Assembly (NCBI RefSeq): GCF_039912695.1
Contig: NZ_JBDSPJ010000008.1
Coordinates: forward strand, 9,054-73,053
Reading direction: 5' to 3'
Length of the DNA stretch: 64,000 nucleotides
Source of the DNA: Pseudolysinimonas_A sp039912695
Lineage (GTDB): Bacteria > Actinomycetota > Actinomycetes > Actinomycetales > Microbacteriaceae
Shown: piece after piece, positions 32,633 to 41,384 of the stretch
How positions within the stretch are numbered: the first letter of the stretch is position 1
Layout: every line of letters begins with the position of its first letter
The notes under the pieces: model-generated
What the model was told of the DNA's origin: nothing
What the model saw: only the letters and a program-made list of their open reading frames with translations
Database searches by the model: none
Translations under genes and position numbers: made by a program

Positions 32633-33691
32633 ATGCGGATCTTGAGCGTTGTCGGTGCGCGACCGCAGTTCGTGAAGGTCGCGCCGATCGCCGCCGCAAT
32701 GGAAGGCCGCGCCGACCACCTCATCGTTCACACCGGCCAGCACTACGACGACCTGATGAGCGACGTGTTCTTCCGCGATCTCGGCATCCCTGCTCCCGCG
32801 GTGAACCTCGAGGTCGGATCCGGGAGCCACGGGCGGCAGACCGGGCGCATGCTCGAAGGCCTCGAACGCGAGTTCGAGCGCCTCTCACCCGACTGGGTGC
32901 TCGTTTACGGCGACACCAACTCGACAGTTGCTGCCGCGCTCGCCGCGGTGAAGCTCCATCTGCCGGTCGCGCATCTCGAGGCGGGCCTTCGCTCGTTCAA
33001 CCGCCGGATGCCGGAAGAGCACAATCGCGTTCTCACCGATCACGCCGCCGATCTGCTGTTCGCACCGACTCGCGCGGCGATGGCGCACCTTGAGCGCGAA
33101 GGACTCGCGGAGAGGTCACGTCTCGTCGGAGATGTCATGACCGATGTGCTCCATCGCACTCGCGACCGCGTGCTCGCAGAATCTCGACTCGCGCCGCATG
33201 GCCTCCCGGCGAGTGGGTACTACGTAGCGACCATCCACCGCCCCGACAACACCGACGACCCCGAGCGCCTTCGCGCGATCGTCGAGGCGCTCGCCGACCT
33301 TCCTCTCCCGGTGCTCCTGCTCGCGCATCCCCGGCTCCGCTCGCTCGCGGCGCAACATGGCATCCTGCTCGAAACGGGCGCGTTGCGCGTCTCGGACCCC
33401 CTCTCCTACCCCGAGCTCGTTGCCTCGGTTCTGCACAGCGCGGGCGTTGTCACCGACTCGGGTGGCTTGCAGAAGGAGGCTTTCCTACTGCGCGTCCCCA
33501 CAACGACCGTGCGCCCAGAGACGGAGTGGGTGGAGACTGTCGACCTCGGCTGGAATGTTCTCGTGAACGACCCGGAACAGATCGCAGCTGCCGTTTCACG
33601 TCCGGTGCCGAAGGCAACGGACGCCGCACCATACGGCGATGGGCACGCCGCAGAGGCGGTCGTCGACGAACTCCTGGGGGAGGCACGGTGA
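32633..33691 (+). CDS. Non-hydrolysing UDP-HexNAc 2-epimerase (WbpI/WecB-like)
   Basis: 352 residues. 'VVGARPQFVKVAPI' opens the protein, and 'TGQHYDDLMSDVFF', 'GDTNSTVAAAL', 'HLEAGLRSFNRRMPEEHNR' and 'TDSGGLQKEAF' hold the conserved acid/base residues of the WecB/WbpI family. WecB makes UDP-ManNAc from UDP-GlcNAc; WbpI makes UDP-ManNAc3NAcA from UDP-GlcNAc3NAcA. At 352 residues it is nearer WbpI, and the locus has all other WbpA-E homologues, so WbpI function is my inference. It starts a plus-strand operon with two glycosyltransferase genes (GTGA overlaps). Confidence 0.88.
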   Translation: MRILSVVGARPQFVKVAPIAAAMEGRADHLIVHTGQHYDDLMSDVFFRDLGIPAPAVNLEVGSGSHGRQTGRMLEGLEREFERLSPDWVLVYGDTNSTVAAALAAVKLHLPVAHLEAGLRSFNRRMPEEHNRVLTDHAADLLFAPTRAAMAHLEREGLAERSRLVGDVMTDVLHRTRDRVLAESRLAPHGLPASGYYVATIHRPDNTDDPERLRAIVEALADLPLPVLLLAHPRLRSLAAQHGILLETGALRVSDPLSYPELVASVLHSAGVVTDSGGLQKEAFLLRVPTTTVRPETEWVETVDLGWNVLVNDPEQIAAAVSRPVPKATDAAPYGDGHAAEAVVDELLGEAR

Positions 33692-34824
33692 CCCGGGCGC
33701 GCCTGCTCATCCTGTCGTTCTCCGACATCTCGGCAGATGCGCGAGTGCTCAAGCAGGTCAGGTTCTTCGCCGACCGCTACGACGTGACCACCTACGGCTA
33801 CGGGCCGAGCCCCGACCCCCGAGTCGAGCATGTGCGCCTCGACGACACGCTTGGCGTACGACGGTGGACCCGACGAGACCTCGTTCTGCGACGCTTTCAC
33901 AAGATCTACTGGGGCCAGCCGGCGATCCAGCGGGCACAAGCCGACCTCGAACGCCTCGAGCAGTTCGACGTCATCCTCGCCAACGATGTCGACGCGGTTG
34001 GCCTCGCCCTCGCTCTGAAACCCGCGCGGGGGGTCCACGCCGACATCCACGAGTACGCACCCAGACAAAACGAGGAGCTGCTGATCTGGCGGGCCTTCGA
34101 GGCTCCGTACATGCGCTGGATGTGTCGACGGTTCCTGGTGCGTGCCGCCTCAATGACCACTGTCGGCCACGGCATCGCCGACGAGTACCGCCGCGTCTAC
34201 GGTCTTCGCGCCGGCGTGGTCACGAACGCCGCCCCCTACTCCGAACTGGAGGCACGGCCCGCCGGCTCCCCGATCCGCCTCGTGCACAGCGGTGCGTCGC
34301 TTCGCAACCGGAGACTCGAGGTGCTCGTCGACGCGGTGGCCGCGACGACGAATGACGTCACGCTCGACCTTTACTTGATGGGCAATGACCCCGAGTACGT
34401 CGTCGAGCTGCGCGAACGCGCCGCGGGCGCCGGCCGCGTGCGGTTCCCCGATGCCGTGCCCTACGCACAACTCATCGCCCGTCTCAACGAGTACGACATC
34501 GGAGTGCACGTCATGGCCCCGACCAACTTCAACAACCGCTGGGCGCTTCCCAACAAGTTCTTCGACTACGTGCAAGCGCGCCTCGGGTTGATCATCGGCC
34601 CGTCGGCCGAGATGCAGAAGATCCTCGTCGCTCACGGGTTCGGCTCCGTATCCGACGATTTCGGAGCGGCGGCTCTCACCCGGGTGCTCGACGACCTGAC
34701 ACCGCCACAGGTCGACGAATGGAAGGCGCATGCTGTTGTCGCCGCCCAGGCACTCTCATCCGAGACTCAGGTGGAGATCTGGGGTGCAGCGGTGGACGCG
34801 CTCGCCGATCGGGCGCACACGTGA
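33688..34824 (+). CDS. Glycosyltransferase family 4-like protein
   Basis: 378 residues. 'SFSDISADARVLKQVRFFADRYDV' is the N-terminal acceptor-side pattern, 'HADIHEYAP' follows near 115, and the donor side has 'IRLVHSGASLRNRRLEVLVDA', 'YDIGVHVMAPTNFNNRWALP' and 'NKFFDYVQARLGLI'. The protein at 40245 shares the same motif series, including 'LPNKFFDxVQARLG'. The GTG start overlaps the epimerase stop. It probably transfers one residue of the repeat unit, possibly the ManNAc3NAcA-type sugar made by the enzyme encoded just upstream; this is inference. Confidence 0.82.
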   Translation: MTRARLLILSFSDISADARVLKQVRFFADRYDVTTYGYGPSPDPRVEHVRLDDTLGVRRWTRRDLVLRRFHKIYWGQPAIQRAQADLERLEQFDVILANDVDAVGLALALKPARGVHADIHEYAPRQNEELLIWRAFEAPYMRWMCRRFLVRAASMTTVGHGIADEYRRVYGLRAGVVTNAAPYSELEARPAGSPIRLVHSGASLRNRRLEVLVDAVAATTNDVTLDLYLMGNDPEYVVELRERAAGAGRVRFPDAVPYAQLIARLNEYDIGVHVMAPTNFNNRWALPNKFFDYVQARLGLIIGPSAEMQKILVAHGFGSVSDDFGAAALTRVLDDLTPPQVDEWKAHAVVAAQALSSETQVEIWGAAVDALADRAHT

Positions 34825-35885
34825 CCAGCCCTGTCGTTGATGTCATCATCCCGGTGCACACCGATCGCCGTCCGATCGCTCGGGCGACGGCATCGGTTCT
34901 CGCGAACACTTCGACCGACACTCGGGTCACCGTCGTTTGCCACAACGTCGCAGCGGACGCGATCGCTGCATCCCTCGGGCCTTGGAGCGGCGACCGGCGG
35001 GTGCGGCTACTGTCTCTCGTCGACGGCATCCCCAGTCCCGCTGGTCCGCTCAACGCGGGGCTCGACGCGGCAACCGGCGAGTTCACCGCGCTCCTCGGCT
35101 CAGACGACGAGTACGAGCCCGGAGCGATCGACGCCTGGCTCGCGGTCGCGCGAAGAGACGGCGCGGATGTGGTCATCCCTCCGCTCCGCACTGTGCAGGG
35201 AGGCCCGACACGCAGCCCCCCGACGCGACCATTCCGGACGAGTCGGCTTGACGGCGTCCGCGACCGTCTCGCCTACCGCACCGTGCAACTCGGACTCGTA
35301 TCGCGGCGACGGTTCGGTGACATCAGGATGACGACCGGGTTGCGGTCCGGCGAAGACGTCATCCAGGGCGCCTCAATCTGGTACTCCGACGCGCGGATCA
35401 GCGCCGCCCGTGGTCCGGGTTACCTCATCCACGAGGACGACCCACATGCTCGCACGTCGAGCAGCGTCAAGCCCGCCGCCGAGTCACTGCTCTTCCTCGA
35501 AGCCATCCTCGAACGGGGATTCGTCGCGACGCTGAGCTCATCGCAGCGCGAGTCGTTCGCGATCAAACTGTTGCGCACTCACGTGATGGACATTCTCGGG
35601 GCGAGCCTCCAAGCGGGGGGTCCGGCAGACGACCTGGCCGCGCTCTCCGCAGGGGTGCGACGCATTGTCGAACTCGCTCCCACCGCCACCGCAATCCTCA
35701 GTCGACGCGAGGCACGTATCGTCGCCGAGCTGGGCCGCGGCGCCGACCGTGACCGCCTCGGTGCCGAGCTCGCGATCCTGACCGACTTTCGCCGTCCGGC
35801 TAACCTCATCCCGGCATCGCTACCGCGGTTGCTTCACCGCGAAGCGCCACTACGATTCCTCGCGGCAAACGCTTTCATGCGCTGA
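34821..35885 (+). CDS. Family 2 glycosyltransferase
   Basis: 354 residues from a GTG overlapping the previous stop (GTGA). The GT-A domain covers the first 240 residues: 'VDVIIPVHTDRRPIARATAS', then 'GLDAATGEFTALLGSDDEYEP' with the D-D-E metal motif. 'YLIHEDDPHARTSSSVKPA' near 200 holds the acceptor-side H-x-DD pattern. The C-terminal 130 residues are helical and not assigned. It is the last gene of the 32633 operon and overlaps the convergent glycosyltransferase gene by 11 bp. Confidence 0.85.
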   Translation: MTSPVVDVIIPVHTDRRPIARATASVLANTSTDTRVTVVCHNVAADAIAASLGPWSGDRRVRLLSLVDGIPSPAGPLNAGLDAATGEFTALLGSDDEYEPGAIDAWLAVARRDGADVVIPPLRTVQGGPTRSPPTRPFRTSRLDGVRDRLAYRTVQLGLVSRRRFGDIRMTTGLRSGEDVIQGASIWYSDARISAARGPGYLIHEDDPHARTSSSVKPAAESLLFLEAILERGFVATLSSSQRESFAIKLLRTHVMDILGASLQAGGPADDLAALSAGVRRIVELAPTATAILSRREARIVAELGRGADRDRLGAELAILTDFRRPANLIPASLPRLLHREAPLRFLAANAFMR

Positions 35886-37077
35886 TCCCGAGGAAGGGCG
35901 CGAGCGCAGCAGCCGATCGGGCGCCGTTATGCACGGTCTCCACAAAGGCTGGACCCGCCTCACGAAGTGAGTCGAACGCTGCGGGCTCAGCCGCGGCGCG
36001 CCGAAGCTCACCCTCAAGCGACTCGATGGTCGCCTCGTGAATCGGCAGCTCGAGCCCGGTAGCTGATCGCACGGCGGCTCGGGTGGTGTCGTCGACGTGC
36101 CCCATCACGAGCAGCCCCGCTGACATCGCCTCGCAGGCGGTCACGCCGTAGCTGCCGATCGCGAACTGGTCGAGTACGACGTCGGCCTCGGCGTAGAAGT
36201 CCGGCATCGACGCGTGCGGGATGCCGACGACCTGCCGATAATCGATGACGCCTTCCCCGGCGAGCCGATTGAGCATCGGCACGACTCTTTCGGTGCCCTT
36301 AAGCCACATCTGCGTCGGTGCGTGCACGACCACGAGGGGCCCGGGCGATCGGGGGGCGACCGCTTTGTGCCACACCGAGGGTTCGACGACGAGAGGGCAC
36401 CAAACGGCATCGGGCACCCACCGCAACAAGTCGGGCGTTGACACGAACACGGGCAGCCCCGACTCCGCGGCGAGTGATGAGTTTCGCGCGGCGTTCTCCT
36501 CGAGCGCGTGGACCGGCCCCGAGGGGCTCCGGAATGGTGACCAGAGACTCCCTGCGGCATGGCGCGAGGGCGGACGGATGTCGCTCCCGTGGAACATCAG
36601 CGCGCCACTGATGCCGAGCGCGCGAAGCCGCGCAAGTTCGATGAGAACGGAGCCGTAGGCGCGACCGAGCAGCGGCAGCCCGGACTCCCAAATCACGTGA
36701 GTCTGCCCGGCCATGAACGCCTCGAACTCGTCATGCCACTTGCCGGAGCGCTGGTAGACACCGACCGGGACGCGAAGGTCGACCTTAGGGAAATACGGAT
36801 CGACGATCCCCTCCATGGCCACAGCCTCGACTGCCGGCAGATGGCTTTCCACGGAACGGGCCCACTCGTAGCCCTGCCCCGCCGAATTGGCCGGGCCGAT
36901 CAGGAGGCGTACAGCTTGTCCGGCCGTCGGAGGGACGGGGGGCACGTCGTCATCGGAGTAGCGAAAGCGCGCGACATCCGCCAGTCGACCCAAGTGCCCC
37001 TCGCCTCGGGCGATGCGGTAGGCGAAACGGCGAAACCACGCAGGTCCTTCGTCTAGCAGCATGACGGTGTCGCGCAT
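35875..37077 (-). CDS. Glycosyltransferase, GT4-like
   Basis: 400 residues starting at ATG 37077 with GGAGGTGCG directly upstream. 'GPLVVVHAPTQMWLKGTERVV' near 255 and 'YGVTACEAMSAGLLVMGHVDD' near 320 form the donor-binding half with the E of the E-x7-E motif. The N-terminal half is weakly conserved. The plan matches the protein at 26581. It is transcribed alone, divergent from the ABC exporter gene. Confidence 0.78.
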   Translation of the reverse strand: MRDTVMLLDEGPAWFRRFAYRIARGEGHLGRLADVARFRYSDDDVPPVPPTAGQAVRLLIGPANSAGQGYEWARSVESHLPAVEAVAMEGIVDPYFPKVDLRVPVGVYQRSGKWHDEFEAFMAGQTHVIWESGLPLLGRAYGSVLIELARLRALGISGALMFHGSDIRPPSRHAAGSLWSPFRSPSGPVHALEENAARNSSLAAESGLPVFVSTPDLLRWVPDAVWCPLVVEPSVWHKAVAPRSPGPLVVVHAPTQMWLKGTERVVPMLNRLAGEGVIDYRQVVGIPHASMPDFYAEADVVLDQFAIGSYGVTACEAMSAGLLVMGHVDDTTRAAVRSATGLELPIHEATIESLEGELRRAAAEPAAFDSLREAGPAFVETVHNGARSAAALAPFLGISA

Positions 37078-37108
37078 CGCACCTCCGCCCCAGACATTAC
37101 TTCGCAAG

Positions 37109-37114
37109 AGTCTA
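37109..37114 (-). promoter_or_regulatory. -10 box TAGACT with a leader of about 31 nt and strong RBS
   Basis: On the minus strand TAGACT precedes ATG 37077 by about 31 nt, with GGAGGTG at normal Shine-Dalgarno distance. Confidence 0.45.
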
Positions 37115-37160
37115 CCGATCGGCGTGGGATGTCGGTCAGGAAGGCCTAGCACGCCGCTGA

Positions 37161-37166
37161 TACCGT
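37161..37166 (+). promoter_or_regulatory. -10 box TACCGT, 7 nt before ATG 37174 (leaderless)
   Basis: TACCGT, CATCGAG, then ATG. It shares a 96-bp divergent region with the promoter of the 35875-37077 gene. Confidence 0.45.
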
Positions 37167-37173
37167 CATCGAG

Positions 37174-38985
37174 ATGAAACATCTTTGGCGCGTGTTCCGC
37201 GATCTCCTGCCACTCTTGCCTGGTCGCGCTCGGCAATTCCTCGTCGCCTACGTCGTGTGTACCGCAGTGCTCGCGCTCTTCGACGTCGTCGCGATGTCGC
37301 TGCTCGTGCTCATCATCACCCCCGTCGCGGCTGGGACGGCGGTAGTGCTCCCCGTGATCGGCGCGCTCTCTGCCGACGCGACTCCGATCCTCATTCTGAT
37401 CGCGTGCGCACTCATCATCATCAAAAGCATCCTCTCGGTGGGGATGCACTGGATCGCCACCCGTCAGTTCGCCATTTACGAGTATGAGATAGGGGCACGC
37501 CTGTTCCGTGCGTACCTCAACTCGACGTGGGAGGAGCGTTCGAAACGAAACACGGTGGAGTTCACCCGCATCGCCGATACCGGCATCTCCGTCGCAATGT
37601 CGAGCTTGGTGCTTTCCCTACTGATCATCCCGGGGAACGTCCTGACCATCGTGCTCACTCTGGGCGTCCTCATCTTCGCCCAGCCCGTGACGGCCGGACT
37701 CGCCCTCGTCTATTTGGGAATCGTCGCGTTCATCATCAACCAAGTCGTCACCAAGCGCACCCTCGACGCAGCCCAGAGGAACCTTGACTTCAGCTTCCGC
37801 ATCGCGCAGCTCTTGACCGAAATGGTCGACGCTCTCAAGGAGCTCACCCTGCGCGGCCGCCTTGGCCAGATCCAGGAGGTCGTCGGCCACCACCGTCAGT
37901 CCGCCGTCAAGGCACGCGCCACGCTGTCCTTCCTGTCGATCATCCCTCGCTACAGCTATGAGGCCGCCCTCATCGGGGGCTTTCTCCTCATCGGCGGCGT
38001 CGGTTACCTGATCGGGGGGCTGAGCACAGCCGTCGTCGGAGTCGCGCTCTTCGGGGCTACCGGCATCCGACTCATCCCGGCGCTGACGGGTATCCAAGGT
38101 TCGGTCATCACCGCGACGGCCAGCGTGCCGTGGGTCAAAGACGTCATCAGCGACCTGCGCGGCGCGGAAGCCAACCCCACCGATGCCCTGGGCGGAACCG
38201 ACGCGGTCGAGCTACCCGAGGAGCCACGCTTACTGCAGCTCAGCGGAATCCGCTTCAGCTATCCAGCCAACGACGGGGATGTGCTTCTCGGGCTCGACCT
38301 CGAGGTGCCCCTCGGCTCCTCACTCGGGATCGTGGGCCCGAGCGGTTCCGGCAAGTCAACACTGATCGATCTGCTACTCGGGTTGCGCATGCCGACGGCG
38401 GGGACGATCCGACTCGACGGCCAGCCGCTGTCCGACGTCATCCACTCGTGGCGTTCCCGGATCGGCTACGTCCCGCAGCGGGTGACCCTGTTCGACGGGA
38501 CCATCGGTCAGAACGTCGCACTCACCTGGGACGACGACTATGACCGTGAAAAAGTCCTCGAGGCGCTCGAGAAGGCCCAGCTCAGCTCACTGATTGCGGC
38601 ACGCAAGGGCGGGATCGACGAACGAATCGGGGAACGCGGGATTTCGCTCTCCGGCGGTCAACAGCAGCGACTCGGGATCGCCCGCGCTCTCTACTCGGAC
38701 CCGCTTGTGCTCGTTCTGGACGAGGCCACGAGCGCACTCGACACTAAGACGGAGGACGATGTGGTGCAGGCGTTGAAGGCACTCCACGGCGAGATCACTC
38801 TCATCGCCGTCGCCCACCGCATCTCCACGATCAAGGACTACGACCAGATCTGTTACCTCGATAGGGGGCGGATCCTCGGCAAAGGTACCTTCCAGGAGCT
38901 GGCAGCGGCACTTCCACAGTTTGGACTGCAGGTGCAGCTCGCGGGCCTGAGCGAACGCGAGCCGGACCTTCTCTCAGGACTCTGA
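37174..38985 (+). CDS. ABC exporter, fused permease-ATPase (MsbA/PglK-like)
   Basis: 603 residues. The N-terminal membrane domain (about 15-320) has five to six helices. The ATPase (about 350-590) has the Walker A 'GPSGSGKST' near 390, the signature 'LSGGQQQRLGIARAL' near 490, the Walker B 'LVLVLDEATSALD' and the switch 'AVAHRIST'. Such half-transporters form homodimers and flip lipids or lipid-linked oligosaccharides, as PglK does. Its place inside a glycan locus supports a flippase role parallel to Wzx, or export of a glycolipid. Single-gene unit. Confidence 0.92.
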   Translation: MKHLWRVFRDLLPLLPGRARQFLVAYVVCTAVLALFDVVAMSLLVLIITPVAAGTAVVLPVIGALSADATPILILIACALIIIKSILSVGMHWIATRQFAIYEYEIGARLFRAYLNSTWEERSKRNTVEFTRIADTGISVAMSSLVLSLLIIPGNVLTIVLTLGVLIFAQPVTAGLALVYLGIVAFIINQVVTKRTLDAAQRNLDFSFRIAQLLTEMVDALKELTLRGRLGQIQEVVGHHRQSAVKARATLSFLSIIPRYSYEAALIGGFLLIGGVGYLIGGLSTAVVGVALFGATGIRLIPALTGIQGSVITATASVPWVKDVISDLRGAEANPTDALGGTDAVELPEEPRLLQLSGIRFSYPANDGDVLLGLDLEVPLGSSLGIVGPSGSGKSTLIDLLLGLRMPTAGTIRLDGQPLSDVIHSWRSRIGYVPQRVTLFDGTIGQNVALTWDDDYDREKVLEALEKAQLSSLIAARKGGIDERIGERGISLSGGQQQRLGIARALYSDPLVLVLDEATSALDTKTEDDVVQALKALHGEITLIAVAHRISTIKDYDQICYLDRGRILGKGTFQELAAALPQFGLQVQLAGLSEREPDLLSGL

Positions 38986-39017
38986 CTGGCTCGTCAGGGT
39001 TCTGACCGCTCGGGTAC

Positions 39018-40142
39018 CTATCGAAAACGCTTGCGCAGTTTTGCGAGCGCCCGCCAGAATCTCGCTGAGTTCGGGTAGGCGGTGTAGTCCACGGGAGGAC
39101 GAGCGATCAGGTCGTCGAATTCCGCAGGCGTCAGTCCGAGCTTCTTGGCGATGAACTCGTGATCTTGCACGCGCAGCGGGTCGGGATAGTTCGACGTAAC
39201 CATGAGTTCCAGCGCGTCGTCTCGGCTCACCTGCCCCGAGAGGATCAGGGACGAGTAGTGTGCAAGCCGCTTGTCGAAGCCGAACTTGTGCGGCAGGTAA
39301 TAGCCCTGGAAGTAGCGGGTGAAAACCGATTCGTAATGCTTTCCCCCGTAGTCACGCCAGCCCACGCTGTCGGCGATGTCCTTCTTGGCGTCAACGTAAA
39401 CGTAAGGCATGAAGTCGAGCGGCCGAACAGTATGGATGCGTCGAACAAGGGGGAACCAGATGTGCCGCGCGAACATCCCCAGCACCGGGTAGGTCTTGAG
39501 CTTCACGGAGCCGAAGCGCTTGTGCACCGCTTTGAGGTGCTTGGCGTCGTCAGCGTTGTAGCCCCACGCCTCCGGCAGCACCGACTCCGTTGCGGCGTTG
39601 CCTCCCGAGAGGATGTACTTGATCCCGTACTTCTTCGCCTGCTGGTAGGCGACCCACCCGAAGGCGTGGTCGGTCGGAGTGTCCGCGTTTGCGAGTGACG
39701 CCTTGAAGAAGGAGAGCTGCAGGTCCTTCATCTCGCGCCAGTCGACGACGTGCGTGTAGAGGTCGAGACCCAGCGTGGTGACGAGGCTATGAATGTTGCC
39801 GACCGCCAGCTCGGAGTTCCAGCCGCTATCAAAATGAACGACGAGCGGACGGAGCCCGAGCCTCACGGCCCGTAGCGTCAGGTAGGTACTGTCCACACCG
39901 CCTGAGACTCCGATGATGCAGTCATAGGGCTTGTTCGCACCCGCTGCCTTGATGGTGGCTACGAGGCTCTCGAGCTCGCCTAGTCTCTCACCGCGTTGAG
40001 CAGGGAGGACCAGCGGGGCGAAAACCTGGTCGAAATGGTGCGCGTGCGAGGAGACGCCGTTCTCGTCGAACCAGATATCGGGGTCGGTCGTATCCATAAT
40101 GGTGCGCGCACACCTCTGATACGGTCGCGGCTCATCTGACAT
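39018..40142 (-). CDS. wbpG: WbpG-like N-acetyl sugar amidotransferase, stand-alone, altered zinc knuckle
   Basis: 374 residues, the usual WbpG length. It has the PP-loop 'DCIIGVSGGVDSTYLTL' (SGGVDS 80-85) and further WbpG landmarks 'VVHFDSGWNSELAVGNI', 'ANADTPTDHAF' and 'FGFDKRLAHYSSLILSGQ'. WbpG enzymes turn a sugar acetamido group into acetamidino using ATP and ammonia from HisH/HisF. The N-terminal CxxC...CxxC knuckle is largely lost: only C11 remains in 'RCARTIMD', and 'ENGVSSHAHH' replaces the second pair. No HisH/HisF genes are adjacent; the hisH2/hisF2 pair at 17485-18851 is the probable supplier. Start ATG 40142 has an AGGG-containing leader. Confidence 0.88.
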   Translation of the reverse strand: MSDEPRPYQRCARTIMDTTDPDIWFDENGVSSHAHHFDQVFAPLVLPAQRGERLGELESLVATIKAAGANKPYDCIIGVSGGVDSTYLTLRAVRLGLRPLVVHFDSGWNSELAVGNIHSLVTTLGLDLYTHVVDWREMKDLQLSFFKASLANADTPTDHAFGWVAYQQAKKYGIKYILSGGNAATESVLPEAWGYNADDAKHLKAVHKRFGSVKLKTYPVLGMFARHIWFPLVRRIHTVRPLDFMPYVYVDAKKDIADSVGWRDYGGKHYESVFTRYFQGYYLPHKFGFDKRLAHYSSLILSGQVSRDDALELMVTSNYPDPLRVQDHEFIAKKLGLTPAEFDDLIARPPVDYTAYPNSARFWRALAKLRKRFR

Positions 40143-40173
40143 TGGCCCTGTCCCTTATTAACCCCTGGAGGCA

Positions 40174-40179
40174 ATCCTA
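40174..40179 (-). promoter_or_regulatory. -10 box TAGGAT for the stand-alone wbpG, leader of about 31 nt
   Basis: Minus-strand TAGGAT, then a 31-nt leader with AAGGGACAGGG before ATG 40142. Confidence 0.4.
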
Positions 40180-40230
40180 CGAGCACCGTTTCGTATCAGC
40201 GGTCATAACCGGAGAGTCGACACGTCGCCG

Positions 40231-40236
40231 TAGACT
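40231..40236 (+). promoter_or_regulatory. -10 box TAGACT, 8 nt before GTG 40245 (leaderless)
   Basis: TAGACT, CGTGCTCC, then GTG. The next plus-strand gene (41381) is coupled to this transcript by ATGA. Confidence 0.5.
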
Positions 40237-40244
40237 CGTGCTCC

Positions 40245-41384
40245 GTGCGGCCCCGAATCCTCTGCGTCTCCTTTTCGCCGATCCATGCGGATTCCCGTGT
40301 CCTGCGCCAGATTGACGTGCTGCGACAGCACGGCGAGGTGACGACCGTCGGCTACGGCCCCGCCCCCGAGGGCGTCGCGCGTCACATCCAGGTTCCCGAC
40401 GACGCGTCGTCGCTGCCGCAGACGCCGCCCGGCGTCGCCCGGCTGGCGCTGCGCAGGCACGACGCTGTCGAGCTCACGTCGCCCGGCGAAAAGGCGGTAC
40501 TGAAGGATGTCGTCGCGTCCGGGCACTACGACCTCGTCGTCGCCAACGACGCCCGCGCGCTGCCCCTCGCCTTCGCGGCCGACGGCGACAAGGTCTACGC
40601 CGACATGCACGAATGGGCCGCGGAGGAGCGCGCAACGATCTTCGTCTGGCGCGTGCTCGTCGGTCCGTACATGGAGCACCTCTGCCGCACCTACCTGCCG
40701 CGCACCGCAGCCGTGACGAGCGTGAGTGCCGGCCTCTCCGGGCTCTACGCCGAGCGCTACGACCTAACGACCGAGACGATCCGCAATTCCGCCGACTTCC
40801 GGGGCGACCTCGCGCCGACACCGGTCGATCCCGACCGCATCCGCCTCGTGCACAGCGGCACCGCTGATCCGGAGCGCAATATCGTCGAACTCATCGACGC
40901 CACCGAACGCCTCGGCGACAGGTTCTCGCTCGACCTGTACCTGCTCGAGGTGCCGGGCGGTCACCTGGCCCAAATCAAGGCGAAGGCGGCGAACTCGCCC
41001 CGCGTGACCGTTCACGACCCGGTGCCGCCCGCAACGCTGCCGACCGTGCTCAACCAGTACGACCTTGGCGTCTTCCTCTATCCGCTTCGCACGCTGAGCC
41101 ACCTGTACCACCTGCCGAACAAGTTCTTCGACTTCGTGCAGGCCCGGCTCGGGATGGTCTTCTCGCCCGCGCCCGAGATCGACGCCCACATGGCCAAATA
41201 CCAGCTCGGCATCATCACCCGCGACACGAGCGCCGACGCTCTCGTCGAGGCGTTGCGCGACCTCACCGTTGAGGACGTCGCCGGGTTCAAGCGCGCCGCC
41301 GACCGTTCTGCGCGTGAGCTGTCGAGCGAGCCGGACCGTGCCGCTCAGGACGCTCTCATCGGGCGCCTGCTCGCCGACCGATGA
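40245..41384 (+). CDS. Glycosyltransferase family 4-like protein
   Basis: 379 residues. 'SFSPIHADSRVLRQIDVLRQHGEV', 'VYADMHEWAAEE', 'IRLVHSGTADPERNIVELIDA', 'YDLGVFLYPLRTLSHLYHLP' and 'NKFFDFVQARLGMVFSPAPEI' reproduce the motif series of the 33688 protein, so the two are paralogues that probably act on related donors or acceptors. Each copy is within a few kilobases of a gene for ManNAc3NAc-type sugar synthesis. The downstream glycosyltransferase starts within its stop codon (ATGA). Confidence 0.82.
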   Translation: MRPRILCVSFSPIHADSRVLRQIDVLRQHGEVTTVGYGPAPEGVARHIQVPDDASSLPQTPPGVARLALRRHDAVELTSPGEKAVLKDVVASGHYDLVVANDARALPLAFAADGDKVYADMHEWAAEERATIFVWRVLVGPYMEHLCRTYLPRTAAVTSVSAGLSGLYAERYDLTTETIRNSADFRGDLAPTPVDPDRIRLVHSGTADPERNIVELIDATERLGDRFSLDLYLLEVPGGHLAQIKAKAANSPRVTVHDPVPPATLPTVLNQYDLGVFLYPLRTLSHLYHLPNKFFDFVQARLGMVFSPAPEIDAHMAKYQLGIITRDTSADALVEALRDLTVEDVAGFKRAADRSARELSSEPDRAAQDALIGRLLADR

